The notes: a model not told the origin generated them from the sequence alone. Positions 34,239-42,906 are shown, counted from the first letter of the stretch. The stretch: 46,072 bases of DNA from an uncultured Bacillota bacterium (GCA_927441425.1 CAKMKG010000049.1:1-46072), one strand, 5' to 3'. Numbers and translations are program-made.

Positions 34239-34273
34239 CATCAGCGGGCACGAATATATAGAAAGGGTGATGT

Positions 34274-34414
34274 CTATTTCGATCTTCGGTAACAACGGGC
34301 ATTGAGACGAAAACAGTACTAGAGCCAAGTACAATTATTGCCATAATTGTATATGCTTTGATCGCATGGGGCATCGTTAAACTAATAACCATTATGAGCG
34401 GGCGTAATAAATAG
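34274..34414 (+). pseudogene. C-terminal remnant of a YggT-family gene
   Basis: From LFRSSVTTGIET to IMSGRNK-stop (about 46 codons), this matches the C-terminus of the intact YggT-family protein at 41992-42324 (IFRSAVTQGIET, LEPSTIIA, YALIAWG). A TGA at 34268-34270 blocks the frame upstream, and the first membrane half is missing. No start codon or binding site suits it. Confidence 0.75.
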
Positions 34415-34487
34415 AAAATCCGAAAATATCCAAACCCCTTACAAAATCGCCCGTCATCAGCCGAAAGTCATTCAAATATGGCAAGAT

Positions 34488-34513
34488 ATCGTACCTAATG
34501 GTACGATTTTTTC
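34488..34513 (+). terminator. Terminator of the P1 unit
   Basis: ATCGTACC-TAAT-GGTACGAT followed by TTTTT. Confidence 0.9.
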
Positions 34514-34556
34514 CTATTTAGCATAATATAACATGAAAAAAGGAGGTGAGATTTCT

Positions 34557-35126
34557 TTGGCTAAAATCTATTTGGATCCATCCGTCGAGGAGACGAAAGA
34601 GTATGCCAGCGGTGGTAATGATGAATTCTACATGAACCTCATTGCAGATGCCATGATTCCATACTTAAGTGTTGCGGGAATTGAATATACGAGAAATAAT
34701 CCCGGCGATACCCAGGCTGATATCATCAATCAATCCAACGCGGATACTTATGATCTGCATTTATCTCTCCGATCAACGCCTGCGATTGATTTTCAACTGG
34801 GCCCCAACATATATTATAGTGCCTTGGAACCCAAAGCGCAGATTGCAGCTTATAATTTTGCCAAAAACCTTTGGTCTATCTATCCTGATCCCGCTCTGGT
34901 TGATATGATTCCAAATTTGGCCATCCCGGAGATAGTTGAAACAACCGCTCCCACGGTGTTCATAGACCTTGTTAACAGTGCCAGCTTTGAGGACACAGAA
35001 TGGCTGAAAGAGAATGTGTATAGTATCGCGAGAACCTTGGTGTTCGGGCTCACCGATTACTTCAATATTCCCTTTGATATAAGGCGGGAACCAATTGCGC
35101 CGCCAGATATTGTCCTTCCCCAATAA
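34557..35126 (+). CDS. Amidase_3-like protein lacking catalytic ligands, copy 1
   Basis: 189 residues; the fold of small clostridial N-acetylmuramoyl-L-alanine amidases is visible in order (KIYLDPSVEE, GGNDEFYMNL, TRNNP, DLHLSLRST, APTVFIDLVNS). The Zn-ligand His of the usual S-I-H or A-L-H motif is Arg72, the usual catalytic Glu is Asp137, and the first His is absent. Only the Glu of the NDEFYMNL motif remains. There is no signal peptide. It may bind peptidoglycan or act as a regulator without cutting. Start: TTG after AAGGAGGTGA, supported by alignment with copy 2. Tandem with copy 2. Confidence 0.75.
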   Translation: MAKIYLDPSVEETKEYASGGNDEFYMNLIADAMIPYLSVAGIEYTRNNPGDTQADIINQSNADTYDLHLSLRSTPAIDFQLGPNIYYSALEPKAQIAAYNFAKNLWSIYPDPALVDMIPNLAIPEIVETTAPTVFIDLVNSASFEDTEWLKENVYSIARTLVFGLTDYFNIPFDIRREPIAPPDIVLPQ

Positions 35127-35182
35127 AATCTTAAATGGTATTATCATAATTTCAGATAGTAAATAAATAGGAGGAAATACAC

Positions 35183-35740
35183 ATGCCAAATGTCTACTTA
35201 GATCCGTCAGTTGACGAGACGAGCGAATACATCGGCGGCGGCAATGAAGAGTACTACATGAACCTTATTGTCGATGCCATGGTCCCTTTCTTAAATACCG
35301 CGGGTATCCAATTTACAAGGAACAATCCTGCAGATAACTTAAATGATATTATTGATCAATCCAATGCCGGTAACTATGATCTGCATTTTTCACTCCGGTC
35401 AACTCCCGCCCCTGCAGTACAACAGGGTCCGATTATATATTATAATACCTTCAGTCCAAATGGGCAGATCGCAGCTTACGACATCGCCAGAAACCTATGG
35501 TCAATCTACCCTATCCCCAACTTAGTTGATATCGCGCCAAATTCAACCTTATCACAGATTACTTTAACGAAAGCTCCCACCGTACTTGTCGATCTGGTAA
35601 ATCGAGCTAATCCGGAGGATACGCAGTGGCTGAAAGACAACATCTACAGAATCGGGAGAATGTTAGCATTATCCCTTACAAATTACTTTAACATTCCAAT
35701 CGATGTCAGGCGGGAACCATTGCCCGTCACAGGTGGCTAA
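35183..35740 (+). CDS. Amidase_3-like protein lacking catalytic ligands, copy 2
   Basis: 185 residues, clearly duplicated from copy 1. Same substitutions: Arg72 in HFSLRSTPAP and Asp137 in VLVDLVNRAN; Glu22/23 remain in GGNEEYYMNL. AGGAGG lies 10 nt before the ATG. Loss of the same residues in both copies implies the change came before the duplication or is selected. Being kept intact argues that each still has a job. Confidence 0.75.
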   Translation: MPNVYLDPSVDETSEYIGGGNEEYYMNLIVDAMVPFLNTAGIQFTRNNPADNLNDIIDQSNAGNYDLHFSLRSTPAPAVQQGPIIYYNTFSPNGQIAAYDIARNLWSIYPIPNLVDIAPNSTLSQITLTKAPTVLVDLVNRANPEDTQWLKDNIYRIGRMLALSLTNYFNIPIDVRREPLPVTGG

Positions 35741-35785
35741 TTTCACTTCCGCAACGGCCTTCGGCCTCCGACTCGCTACGCTCCC

Positions 35786-36841
35786 TTAGCTGCAAACCTT
35801 CTCATAAATTTCTTTCCGTGAATGTCCGGCACCGGTCAGAGGGGCAATGATGTCTGATTCAATATCAGGCACATACATTTTGAGCGCTTTAAAGCTACCT
35901 TTTATCGTAAACTTTCCCATGGAGGCCGGTATAAATATGGACTCTCCGGCCTTCACCGAAATCCTTCCATTCTTATATTTTATAATTGCTTCACCCTCAA
36001 GAAATAAGTAAAGATAAAACTTGCTACCATCCGTATGCTCTTCAACTTCACCTTCTACCCAATATACTTCAAGTGAGAAATATTTGTTCGCCAGCTTAAA
36101 CGATTTGTGTGCGCCGGAATTGATCCGCAAATCAATCCCTAATGCCTTTGCTTTTCTATTGTTTGGAACGAAATCGATGACATCAAGCGCTTTTTTTATA
36201 TCCAATGTCCTTTTGTTTCCTTTTTTGTCCATACGGTCATAGTCATAGACTCGGTACGTTATATTTGAACTCTGCTGAATCTCTGCAAGAACAATGCCCG
36301 CCCCAATGGAATGGATCATGCCGGGATAGATATCGATAACGTCTCCGGCAAATACATTCATATAGTTCAGGCTCTGATCGATTTCGCTTTTATCCACCGA
36401 TTCAATGAAGTCGTTTTTATCAATTCCGTCGACCACATGATAGATGATTTGTGCGCCGGGTTTTGCATCCATGATATACCATGCCTCATGTTTTCCCAAT
36501 TCTCCGTTTTCGTTATCATTTGCATACTCATCATCCGGGTGTACCTGAACGGAAAGCTTGTCCCTTGCATCAATTAATTTCAACAGCAGTGGAAAGCTAA
36601 CGTGCTCACTACTATAATGATCCGTTCCGACGGCATCTTTCCCCATGACGGATATGTAGTCTAAAAGGTTCAACCCTTTATACATCCCGTTGGAAATAAT
36701 GTTAATCCCGTCCGGGTGGCAGGAAACCTCCCATACTTCCGCGGTTTTACCCCTGGGCAGAATCACTCCGAACTTCTCCAGGTTTCTCCCTCCCCAGATA
36801 TAATCCTTAAATACCGGTTGCAATTTTATAGGATATAACAT
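35786..36841 (-). CDS. manA: Mannose-6-phosphate isomerase, type I
   Basis: 351 residues of the ManA cupin type. Zn ligands: Gln99 and His101 in VQVHPDD, Glu119 in KHEAWY, His177 in PGMIHSIG. It interconverts fructose 6-phosphate and mannose 6-phosphate. Start: ATG 4 nt past the stop of the upstream gene (coupled); a longer frame to 36871 lies inside that gene. Last of the mannose-glycan cassette; here it can supply mannose 6-phosphate for the guanylyltransferase-like enzyme two genes upstream. Confidence 0.88.
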   Translation of the reverse strand: MLYPIKLQPVFKDYIWGGRNLEKFGVILPRGKTAEVWEVSCHPDGINIISNGMYKGLNLLDYISVMGKDAVGTDHYSSEHVSFPLLLKLIDARDKLSVQVHPDDEYANDNENGELGKHEAWYIMDAKPGAQIIYHVVDGIDKNDFIESVDKSEIDQSLNYMNVFAGDVIDIYPGMIHSIGAGIVLAEIQQSSNITYRVYDYDRMDKKGNKRTLDIKKALDVIDFVPNNRKAKALGIDLRINSGAHKSFKLANKYFSLEVYWVEGEVEEHTDGSKFYLYLFLEGEAIIKYKNGRISVKAGESIFIPASMGKFTIKGSFKALKMYVPDIESDIIAPLTGAGHSRKEIYEKVCS

Positions 36842-36845
36842 CGGG

Positions 36846-37904
36846 CTACCGCTGCGATACATGCTGGTCATTCAGGGCAATCAGCTTGCTGATTTCCATT
36901 AATGCGATCCCGTAAGAAATGATACTTTCAGAACCTTGATTGTGGTTCACACCAGTTTCAGTCAGACCGTCATAACAAGCCCCTGTCTCCCCATCGATTA
37001 AAGTCAAGCTCTTTGCGTTCTGTCCGGTATACCAGCAAAAGCATTTGACCGCATGATCAAGGTATTTTTTATCATTTGTTATTTTATAATACTCCAGGTA
37101 GGAAAGCAGTGTTTCACACGCTTCAATCGGCTGCTCATCATATTCAGCGGCTGTTTTGCCTTTCTGCAGCCACCCGTTACAGCCAATGGGTTTAAAGTAA
37201 CCGTTTTTAAATGTATTCTCTCCAAGAAAATCCATGCTTTCCCGTGCGGTTTTAAGCAAAATATCCTTTTTTAGAATTTTATATGCCCGAAACAGCGACC
37301 ATGGCAAAAATGCATTTCCATAGGTCATGGAATTTTCAAACCAGTGCCAGTCTCCATCTTTATATTTTTCGTATTGAGAAACCAATTCCATTGATAACGT
37401 TTCAATATGACCGGTAATCTCATCCGTTCCGATCAGATAGCTTAAACCGACGATGCAGCTTGCTTTTGCCCTTGGAGAAGTCAGCTTAGGCCAGTTTTCC
37501 AAAGATTTATTGAGAAGGTGCTGGCAGGTCCGTTTTATGTTTTCCGGTATGGCTGGGCTCGAAATCGTGCGGCCTAAGGCCCACATACATCGCCCGAAGC
37601 AGTCCTCCGAGCCTTCCTCCTCCATGAATACCCTCTGATAATTCATAAAATTTTTGAACGTCCCATTTTCATTTTGTGCGTTGAGAAGAAAGGCTAGATA
37701 CTCTGAAATCAGCTTTGAAAAATTTTTTTCTTTAAAGTTCTCAAGAAGCATCACAGCTAGGATCAACGCCCTAGAATTATCGTCAGTGGTATATCCTTTT
37801 CGCGGGTCCGGAATACCATACACGCTATGCTGAAAAATGCCTGTATCATCAGTCAGCGTATACAAATAATCAACAAATCCCAGCTTCTGATCTGAAAAAT
37901 TCAT
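36846..37904 (-). CDS. Alpha/alpha-toroid glycoside-processing protein
   Basis: 352 residues, predicted to be an (alpha/alpha) helical toroid (helical hairpins, aromatic and acidic patches: DNSRALILAVMLL, EDCFGRCMWALGR, DWHWFENSMTYGNA, NHNQGSESIISYG). Such proteins travel with GT4 glycosyltransferases and GH130 enzymes and are annotated as glycosyl hydrolase/transferase-associated, with no proven reaction. It could trim or extend a mannose chain. It overlaps the GT4 gene by 4 nt and is followed by manA at 4 nt. AGAGGTGG precedes the ATG. Confidence 0.7.
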   Translation of the reverse strand: MNFSDQKLGFVDYLYTLTDDTGIFQHSVYGIPDPRKGYTTDDNSRALILAVMLLENFKEKNFSKLISEYLAFLLNAQNENGTFKNFMNYQRVFMEEEGSEDCFGRCMWALGRTISSPAIPENIKRTCQHLLNKSLENWPKLTSPRAKASCIVGLSYLIGTDEITGHIETLSMELVSQYEKYKDGDWHWFENSMTYGNAFLPWSLFRAYKILKKDILLKTARESMDFLGENTFKNGYFKPIGCNGWLQKGKTAAEYDEQPIEACETLLSYLEYYKITNDKKYLDHAVKCFCWYTGQNAKSLTLIDGETGACYDGLTETGVNHNQGSESIISYGIALMEISKLIALNDQHVSQR

Positions 37905-39070
37905 GATGCCACCTCTGTTTTAGAGCTTGATTTTATGATATTAAAAAAGACCTCAAGATAGCTTTGGGCTATTTTATCCCAATACATTGTCCTTCCAAGC
38001 TTCATCGTATCCCGCTCCATTTTTTCCTTAAGATTTGGATTCTTTATTATATCTTTTATACCTTCCGCCAAGGAATCGGAATTGCTGAATTCCGCAAGAA
38101 ATCCTCTACCTCCGGATAGCATTTCCTTTGCATACATGTATGGAGTGGAAACGATCGCTTTTCCATAACCCACCGCATACGCCATCGTACCGCTCACTGC
38201 CTGATCCTTTCCTAAATAAGGCGTCATATAAATATCCGACAGCTGCAGGTACTCAATGATTTCATCCTTTGAAAGATATTTATTGATAAATTCCACATGA
38301 TCGAGAAGATCAAGGCTTTCAACAAGCACTTCCAGCTTGTTTCTGTATGCGATGCCTTCGTCTTTCAGTGCGGGATGCGTCTGGCCTAAAATAAGGTATC
38401 GGACATCTTTTTGATCCATAACAACCTTAGCAATGGCTTCGATCCCATGTTCAATCCCTTTGCTTGGTCCGATCAAACCAAAGGTACTGATAATTTGCCT
38501 GCCTTTATATCCATATTTTGTTTTCAAAGATTCCCGCGCTTGAAACGGTCTTTTCGGAACTCCATGATGGATCACTTCGATTTTCTCCGGATCAATGCCA
38601 TAGACCGATTTGAGTAACGGTTTGGTGTTTCTGGCCATTGTGATGACCTTTTCACTTTTTTTCCCAAGCGCATTGATGATTGATTGTTGTTTTGGGTCCG
38701 GTTTAGACAATATGGTATGAAAGGTGGTGACCAACGGAATTTCAAGATTGTTGATCAGATCAAGAATGTACGCGCCATGTTCTCCCCCGAAAATTCCATA
38801 TTCATGCTCGATTACCAGCAGATCGATACCGGAATTGTTTAATTCTCTCGCCAGCTTGATATAACTCCCTTGTTCATGCTGTGCGATCTTAGCAATGACC
38901 TTGCTGTCATACGCATCATTTTCCAGATTGGTTATAGCAATTACTTTCGTGTCTATTTCACCGCTGCTGTCAATTGCGGTGATCAGATCCTGCGTGAACG
39001 TGGCCAGCCCGCATTCTCTGGGTGGATATGTACTTAAAAACGCAATCTTTATTTTTTTATCATTTTTCAT
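37901..39070 (-). CDS. GT4-family (GT-B fold) glycosyltransferase
   Basis: 389 residues; both Rossmann halves. N-terminus IAFLSTYPPRECGLATFTQDL (acceptor half with Gly-rich loop) and donor half with GLIGPSKGIEHGIEAI, LILGQTHP and a C-terminal EAVSGT-like motif (DQAVSGTMAYAVGYGKAIVSTP). Retaining transferases of this type make alpha-linked sugars from NDP-sugars. The cassette suggests GDP-mannose as donor. GGAGGAATAAGAA precedes the ATG. Confidence 0.88.
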   Translation of the reverse strand: MKNDKKIKIAFLSTYPPRECGLATFTQDLITAIDSSGEIDTKVIAITNLENDAYDSKVIAKIAQHEQGSYIKLARELNNSGIDLLVIEHEYGIFGGEHGAYILDLINNLEIPLVTTFHTILSKPDPKQQSIINALGKKSEKVITMARNTKPLLKSVYGIDPEKIEVIHHGVPKRPFQARESLKTKYGYKGRQIISTFGLIGPSKGIEHGIEAIAKVVMDQKDVRYLILGQTHPALKDEGIAYRNKLEVLVESLDLLDHVEFINKYLSKDEIIEYLQLSDIYMTPYLGKDQAVSGTMAYAVGYGKAIVSTPYMYAKEMLSGGRGFLAEFSNSDSLAEGIKDIIKNPNLKEKMERDTMKLGRTMYWDKIAQSYLEVFFNIIKSSSKTEVAS

Positions 39071-39092
39071 TTCTTATTCCTCCAGTCGATCG

Positions 39093-40136
39093 TTATGCAA
39101 TAGGGCTTAATGCTTTTCCTTTTTTCACTTCATGTTCGGCATTACTACGCTTCTTTCCGTTTAAAATTTGAGTATTAAGAATAACACCAGATACATCGGT
39201 ACTGTTATGAATATTGATTTTATCCCAAACAATCGAGTTGGTGATTTTACAGTTTATGCCCACTGTGCAGCCATTCCCGATGATCGTATTGGGGCCGATG
39301 GTGGCGTAGGCCTGTATGCTTGCGTTTTCCCCGATATAGACAGGAGCGGTGATTCTTGCCGTTGAGTGGATTTTCGCATTGGGGGCGACGAAGGTACCTT
39401 TTGAATTTTCTCCATGTTCGGGCAAAGGGTAGCTTCCGTTCAGGATATCCTGATGTGCTTGCCGATATTTTTCAATGGTTCCAATGTCCATCCAGTATTC
39501 CTTGCTCTTGTAGACTGCGATCGGGTAACCCTTTTCCAGCAGCAACGGGTATGTTTCTCTCTCGATTGATACTACTTTTGAGCCGGGGATTTCCTTAAGA
39601 ACGTTCGGTTCAAAGATATAGATCCCCGCGTTGATGTAGTTTGATTTGATTTCTGATGGCTTAGGTTTTTCCGTAAAGGACTCTGCATAGAGATCCTCGT
39701 TGTATTCAATCACACCATACTGTGAGGGGTTTTCAACTCTCGTAACAGCAATGGTAACCGAGGCACGTTTCTCCTTGTGAAATTTCAACATATCTATAAT
39801 ATTAATATTGCTTAAGATATCAGCGTTAAAGATGATAAACGTATCATCAAAAAATTCCTGTGTATTTTTAATGGCTCCCCCTGTACCTAACGGAATATCT
39901 TCACATACATAATGAATTTTAAGTCCTAGCTTTGCTCCATCGCCAAAATAATCTTTAATTTTTTGTGGCTTATAGCTTGTGCTTAGTATAATTTCATCAA
40001 CGCCACAGTCCTTGAGTTTTAACATGTTTCTTTCCATGAGTGGTTTTGCCATCATCGGAACCATGGGTTTCGGCAAATCGTCCGTTAGCGGCTTTAGCCT
40101 GGTCCCCATTCCGCCTGCAAGAAATAATGCTTTCAT
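39093..40136 (-). CDS. Sugar-1-phosphate nucleotidyltransferase, mannose-1-P guanylyltransferase-like
   Basis: 347 residues: a nucleotidyl transferase domain with MKALFLAGGMGTRLKPLTDD and PKPMVPMM, FNADIL (metal-binding Asp), then a C-terminal left-handed beta-helix (hexapeptide turns APNAKIHSTARITAPVYIGENASIQAYA). In mannose clusters these make GDP-mannose; glucose-1-P enzymes look alike, so the base and sugar are not certain. The ATG after GGGGG is preferred; the frame is open to 40193 without a site. Confidence 0.85.
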   Translation of the reverse strand: MKALFLAGGMGTRLKPLTDDLPKPMVPMMAKPLMERNMLKLKDCGVDEIILSTSYKPQKIKDYFGDGAKLGLKIHYVCEDIPLGTGGAIKNTQEFFDDTFIIFNADILSNINIIDMLKFHKEKRASVTIAVTRVENPSQYGVIEYNEDLYAESFTEKPKPSEIKSNYINAGIYIFEPNVLKEIPGSKVVSIERETYPLLLEKGYPIAVYKSKEYWMDIGTIEKYRQAHQDILNGSYPLPEHGENSKGTFVAPNAKIHSTARITAPVYIGENASIQAYATIGPNTIIGNGCTVGINCKITNSIVWDKINIHNSTDVSGVILNTQILNGKKRSNAEHEVKKGKALSPIA

Positions 40137-40164
40137 ATGTTTTCCCCCTATTGTTCCTGTTTTT

Positions 40165-40197
40165 AAATGACACTTTCTTGGAGAAAGTGTCATTTTA
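40165..40197 (-). terminator. Inverted repeat between GH130 and nucleotidyltransferase genes
   Basis: AAATGACACTTTCT / AGAAAGTGTCATTT, a perfect 14-bp stem with a 3-nt loop. On the minus strand AAAAAC follows instead of U, so it may moderate readthrough or stabilise mRNA ends. Confidence 0.5.
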
Positions 40198-40206
40198 GAA
40201 TGTTAT

Positions 40207-41199
40207 TTAATCATCTTCAGATGGTTCCGGACACTTTTGTATATACTGAAGCAAGTCGCTTAAGCGAGCAGTCGCAAGTCCGATACACGAGTCCGCGCCC
40301 CCGTAGTACATGCTGACGATGCCGGTTGCCTCATTGAGGATCCATCCGCAAGGAAACACCACATAACCAACATCTCCAAACTTTTCATATGGTTCTTCCG
40401 GTCCGAAAATCCATTCATTGCTTCTTTTTAAAACCTTTTTCGGGTTTTCTAAATCCAGAAGTGCAAGTCCCAACCTATAAATCGCACCGGCCGCCGTATG
40501 TTTCACTCCATGATACAGAAGCAACCAACCCTCCGGAGTTTCAAGCGGTTGTGCCGATAGACCGATTTTATTCGCATCCCACCACCCACCATTGCGTGCG
40601 TTCAAAAGAATCTGATTTTCACCCCAGCTATGCAGGTCCGTAGACGTGGAGACCCAGATATGTGCCTTATGTCCATCGGAGTATGGTCGATGAATCAAGA
40701 GATATTTCCCGTTGAACTTTCTCGGAAACAGTGCGGCATCCTTATCATCAGGGGACATGATCGATCCTTGTTTTTCAAAATTTACAAAATCCCGTGTAAG
40801 TGCCAAGGAGATCAATGGTCCTGTCCTTGAAAAGGATGTGTATGTGATTGCCCATTTTTCCAAGTCAGTCATCCAGGTTATTCGAGGGTCTTCAATTCCC
40901 CATCTTTCTTCCGGATGGATATTGGGTTCCGCATCCAACGTTGGGCTATTATCAAAGATCCACTTTGATACCCCGTCTTTGCTGACCGCTTTTGCCAAAT
41001 GGGAAAACCCTCGCCGATCCTCCACCCTTGCCAGCAACAGCGTTTTATCTTTAAATGAAGTTGCGCCCGGATTAAAGATGGTATGCGCAGGATAAGGCAA
41101 ATCTTTTGCGGTTATAATGGGATTCTTGGGACTCCTTTTAAAAAGTTCCGGATAGGAATCATCCTCAAGATTTAATAATGTCGGTGTATAACGTTTCAT
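40207..41199 (-). CDS. GH130 beta-mannoside phosphorylase-like enzyme
   Basis: 330 residues, a five-bladed propeller with the GH130 features NPGATSFKDKTLLLARVEDRRG, catalytic Asp in WGIEDPRIT, YTSFSRTGPLI and DKDAALFP. Family members phosphorolyse beta-mannosyl bonds to give mannose 1-phosphate, exactly the substrate of the next gene. It can also run in reverse, using mannose 1-phosphate to build beta-mannosides. The ATG is 10 nt after GAGGAG. A TTG 9 nt upstream is possible. Follows the DUF5661 gene closely. Confidence 0.88.
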   Translation of the reverse strand: MKRYTPTLLNLEDDSYPELFKRSPKNPIITAKDLPYPAHTIFNPGATSFKDKTLLLARVEDRRGFSHLAKAVSKDGVSKWIFDNSPTLDAEPNIHPEERWGIEDPRITWMTDLEKWAITYTSFSRTGPLISLALTRDFVNFEKQGSIMSPDDKDAALFPRKFNGKYLLIHRPYSDGHKAHIWVSTSTDLHSWGENQILLNARNGGWWDANKIGLSAQPLETPEGWLLLYHGVKHTAAGAIYRLGLALLDLENPKKVLKRSNEWIFGPEEPYEKFGDVGYVVFPCGWILNEATGIVSMYYGGADSCIGLATARLSDLLQYIQKCPEPSEDD

Positions 41200-41220
41200 A
41201 ATAATCAAGCTCCTCTCGCA

Positions 41221-41493
41221 TTACTTGCTTTCCCAATATTTTTTTGCTTCCTCTTCCATTTTCTCAAGTCTGGTATAGTAGTCAGGAAATTCCATCAAGT
41301 GTGCAAGTGCAATTTTACCTGTAATGACCAGATTGTCGTCTGTAACATTTGTACGCAAATCCCTCTTACCATGTTCAAGTTCAACGACCATTCCTTTTCT
41401 GAATTGTTCTGTATCAAATCTGCTCCAGTTTATTCCAAGCATTTCACCAATCTCTTTTGATTGTTCACTCGTAAGTATTTTTGCCGTTTCCAT
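41221..41493 (-). CDS. DUF5661-family protein
   Basis: 90 residues with the family pattern LGINWSRFDTEQFRKGMVVELEHGKRD, TNVTDD, GKIALAHLMEFPDYYTRLEKME. Function unknown; commonly small stand-alone or fused to mobile elements. Start ATG follows GGGGG. Lies between the YtxH-like gene and GH130, in the P2 unit. Confidence 0.8.
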   Translation of the reverse strand: METAKILTSEQSKEIGEMLGINWSRFDTEQFRKGMVVELEHGKRDLRTNVTDDNLVITGKIALAHLMEFPDYYTRLEKMEEEAKKYWESK

Positions 41494-41510
41494 CTTACCG
41501 ATCCCCCTAT

Positions 41511-41708
41511 TTACAAATTCTGTTTTCCTGAACATCTTTTTTTCATATCTTGTGTTTCTTTCCTCGCTTTTGAAAGAAAAATAATTCTTGCCGCTGAAAC
41601 TGCGGCGACTACGATGCCCACTCCTACAGCAAACCTATGAACGGCTTTTACTCTCTCTTGTTTTCTTTTTTCCTTGTTTACCAAGTCTTTTATATCCTTA
41701 TTCATCAT
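41511..41708 (-). CDS. Small membrane protein, paralogue of 33921-34238
   Basis: 65 residues: DLVNKEKRKQERV, a transmembrane helix (about 20-42), and a basic tail. Its first 55 residues match the P1-unit paralogue. AAAGGAG lies 9 nt before the ATG. First gene downstream of P2, about 105 nt after the predicted transcription start; the frame is also open to 41744 without a site. Confidence 0.7.
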   Translation of the reverse strand: MMNKDIKDLVNKEKRKQERVKAVHRFAVGVGIVVAAVSAARIIFLSKARKETQDMKKRCSGKQNL

Positions 41709-41820
41709 AATAAAAATCTCCTTTTGTTCTTTTTTCAAAATCATTTTGATTTTATTTTTTGTTTCTTGTGTAACTGTATCTCATGAAATTGTAGAGGCCT
41801 TATTTTTTAGGTATACTTGC

Positions 41821-41849
41821 ATACTATGCTTATTATAACTATATGTCAA
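41821..41849 (-). promoter_or_regulatory. Promoter P2 of the conserved promoter family
   Basis: On the minus strand TTGACA (41844-41849), 17-bp spacer ending AAGCA, TAGTAT (41821-41826). The 90 bp upstream (41850-41935) are over 90% A+T. Drives the small membrane protein, DUF5661 and probably the whole mannose cassette to manA. Confidence 0.8.
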
Positions 41850-41934
41850 TGTTTTATGTTAATTATTATTTAATTTATTATTATATGTATTATTTATACT
41901 ATTTATTATATAAATTTCTTTGCTCAATCCAAAA

Positions 41935-41970
41935 AAGACTATCTCAACGGTATACCGTTGAGATAGTCTT
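41935..41970 (-). terminator. Terminator of the P3 unit
   Basis: AAGACTATCTCAACGGTA / TACCGTTGAGATAGTCTT, a perfect 18-bp palindrome. On the minus strand TTTTTT follows. Confidence 0.92.
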
Positions 41971-41991
41971 CCTTTGCCGCCTATTAAAATC

Positions 41992-42324
41992 CTAGCTACG
42001 CACTCTCATAATAACGATGAGCTTAACGAAACCCCAGGCGATCAGCGCATATACAACCATAGCAATTATTGTGCTAGGCTCTAGAACTGCTGTGGTCTCT
42101 ATGCCCTGTGTTACCGCAGATCGGAATATTGCATGAAACGGAGCCAATAATCCCTGTGTGGCAGTATAAATATAAGAAACAAAGTTACTGCTTGGGTTGG
42201 CACCTAAAAATTTGAATACTAAGCGAATTGCTAGCAAAACTTCTATAACTCCTAAAATAAAATAAACGATTCTCTTCACTGTAAACCCTCTCTGATTGGT
42301 TTTTGGCAATAGTCTATCATCCAT
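41992..42324 (-). CDS. YggT-family membrane protein
   Basis: 110 residues with two transmembrane segments and the family order RIVYFILGVIEVLLAIRLVFKFLGAN, then LLAPFHAIFRS and a C-terminal helix. YggT proteins sit near cell division and osmotic-tolerance genes; biochemistry is unknown. Its ATG is 8 nt after GGAGG and lies within the end of the Phd-like gene (8-nt overlap). A truncated paralogue is at 34274-34414. Confidence 0.85.
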   Translation of the reverse strand: MDDRLLPKTNQRGFTVKRIVYFILGVIEVLLAIRLVFKFLGANPSSNFVSYIYTATQGLLAPFHAIFRSAVTQGIETTAVLEPSTIIAMVVYALIAWGFVKLIVIMRVRS

Positions 42325-42643
42325 TATTTTTTCCTCCATTTAACATCGATTGTTCAATCCCCTTTGGGTTTCCATATTCTCCACCTTCACTCATGATTAT
42401 GTTTTTTGGAGATATCGTTGACAAAGAGCCCAGAACCTTAACTAAATCTACTTCCTCAAGGCTTTCCAAGTACTCTATAAATACCGAAAGCCTCTCATAT
42501 TCAGAGATAGAAAACAACACTGCATCTGGTTGGTTATTTTTTAGAACAAATAACTTACCTAAATACTCAGCCTTTTCTCTACACGCTTTATAATTTTTCA
42601 TCATTTCTGAGTTTGATACGATAGCTTCTGTTGAAATATTCAT
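42317..42643 (-). CDS. Phd/YefM-like antitoxin-domain protein, orphan 1
   Basis: 108 residues. The Phd/YefM-like N-terminus is clear (MNISTEAIVSNSEMMKNYKA, LGKLFVLKNNQPDAVLFSISEYERLS). A short variable tail follows. Its paralogue is at 43592-44053. No adjacent toxin-sized gene (RelE/YoeB/Doc) is present; the next gene encodes YggT. AAGGGGGG precedes the ATG. It likely works as a DNA-binding regulator instead of a toxin inhibitor. Confidence 0.7.
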   Translation of the reverse strand: MNISTEAIVSNSEMMKNYKACREKAEYLGKLFVLKNNQPDAVLFSISEYERLSVFIEYLESLEEVDLVKVLGSLSTISPKNIIMSEGGEYGNPKGIEQSMLNGGKNNG

Positions 42644-42729
42644 ATGCCCCCCTTGCCACATTACCGATCAAGCCTTGATCTCGTTCCTTCTGTTATTTAA
42701 ATCGTAATCCTATTTCTTGGATATACTTA

Positions 42730-42758
42730 ATGATATGCTAATTATAATTATATGTCAA
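42730..42758 (-). promoter_or_regulatory. Promoter P3 of the conserved promoter family
   Basis: Minus strand TTGACA (42753-42758), a 17-bp spacer ending TTAGCA and TATCAT (42730-42735). The upstream 60 bp are almost pure A+T. Drives Phd-like orphan 1 and YggT. Confidence 0.8.
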
Positions 42759-42906
42759 TGTATTATTATAATAATTTATTAAATATTATATTAAATTATT
42801 TATTGTCATTTTATTTGTATTGCCTGTGTTTTTGAAGAGGTTTTTAAGAATTTTGTCCTTTGGAGTTCCTATTAAAATTAATAGGAATAAACGGATACAA
42901 TGAAAA

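Noticed and set aside
35741..35785. Terminator between convergent amidase-like and manA genes
   Set aside because: Only GGCC-TTC-GGCC with 4 bp and no T run; too weak to call, although GC content is higher than around it.
41935..41970. Operator (perfect palindrome)
   Set aside because: It lies right behind the YggT stop and is followed by a T run on the minus strand, so it is a terminator.
42317..42643. Type II toxin-antitoxin pair with the downstream gene
   Set aside because: The overlapping downstream gene encodes a YggT membrane protein, not a toxin family.
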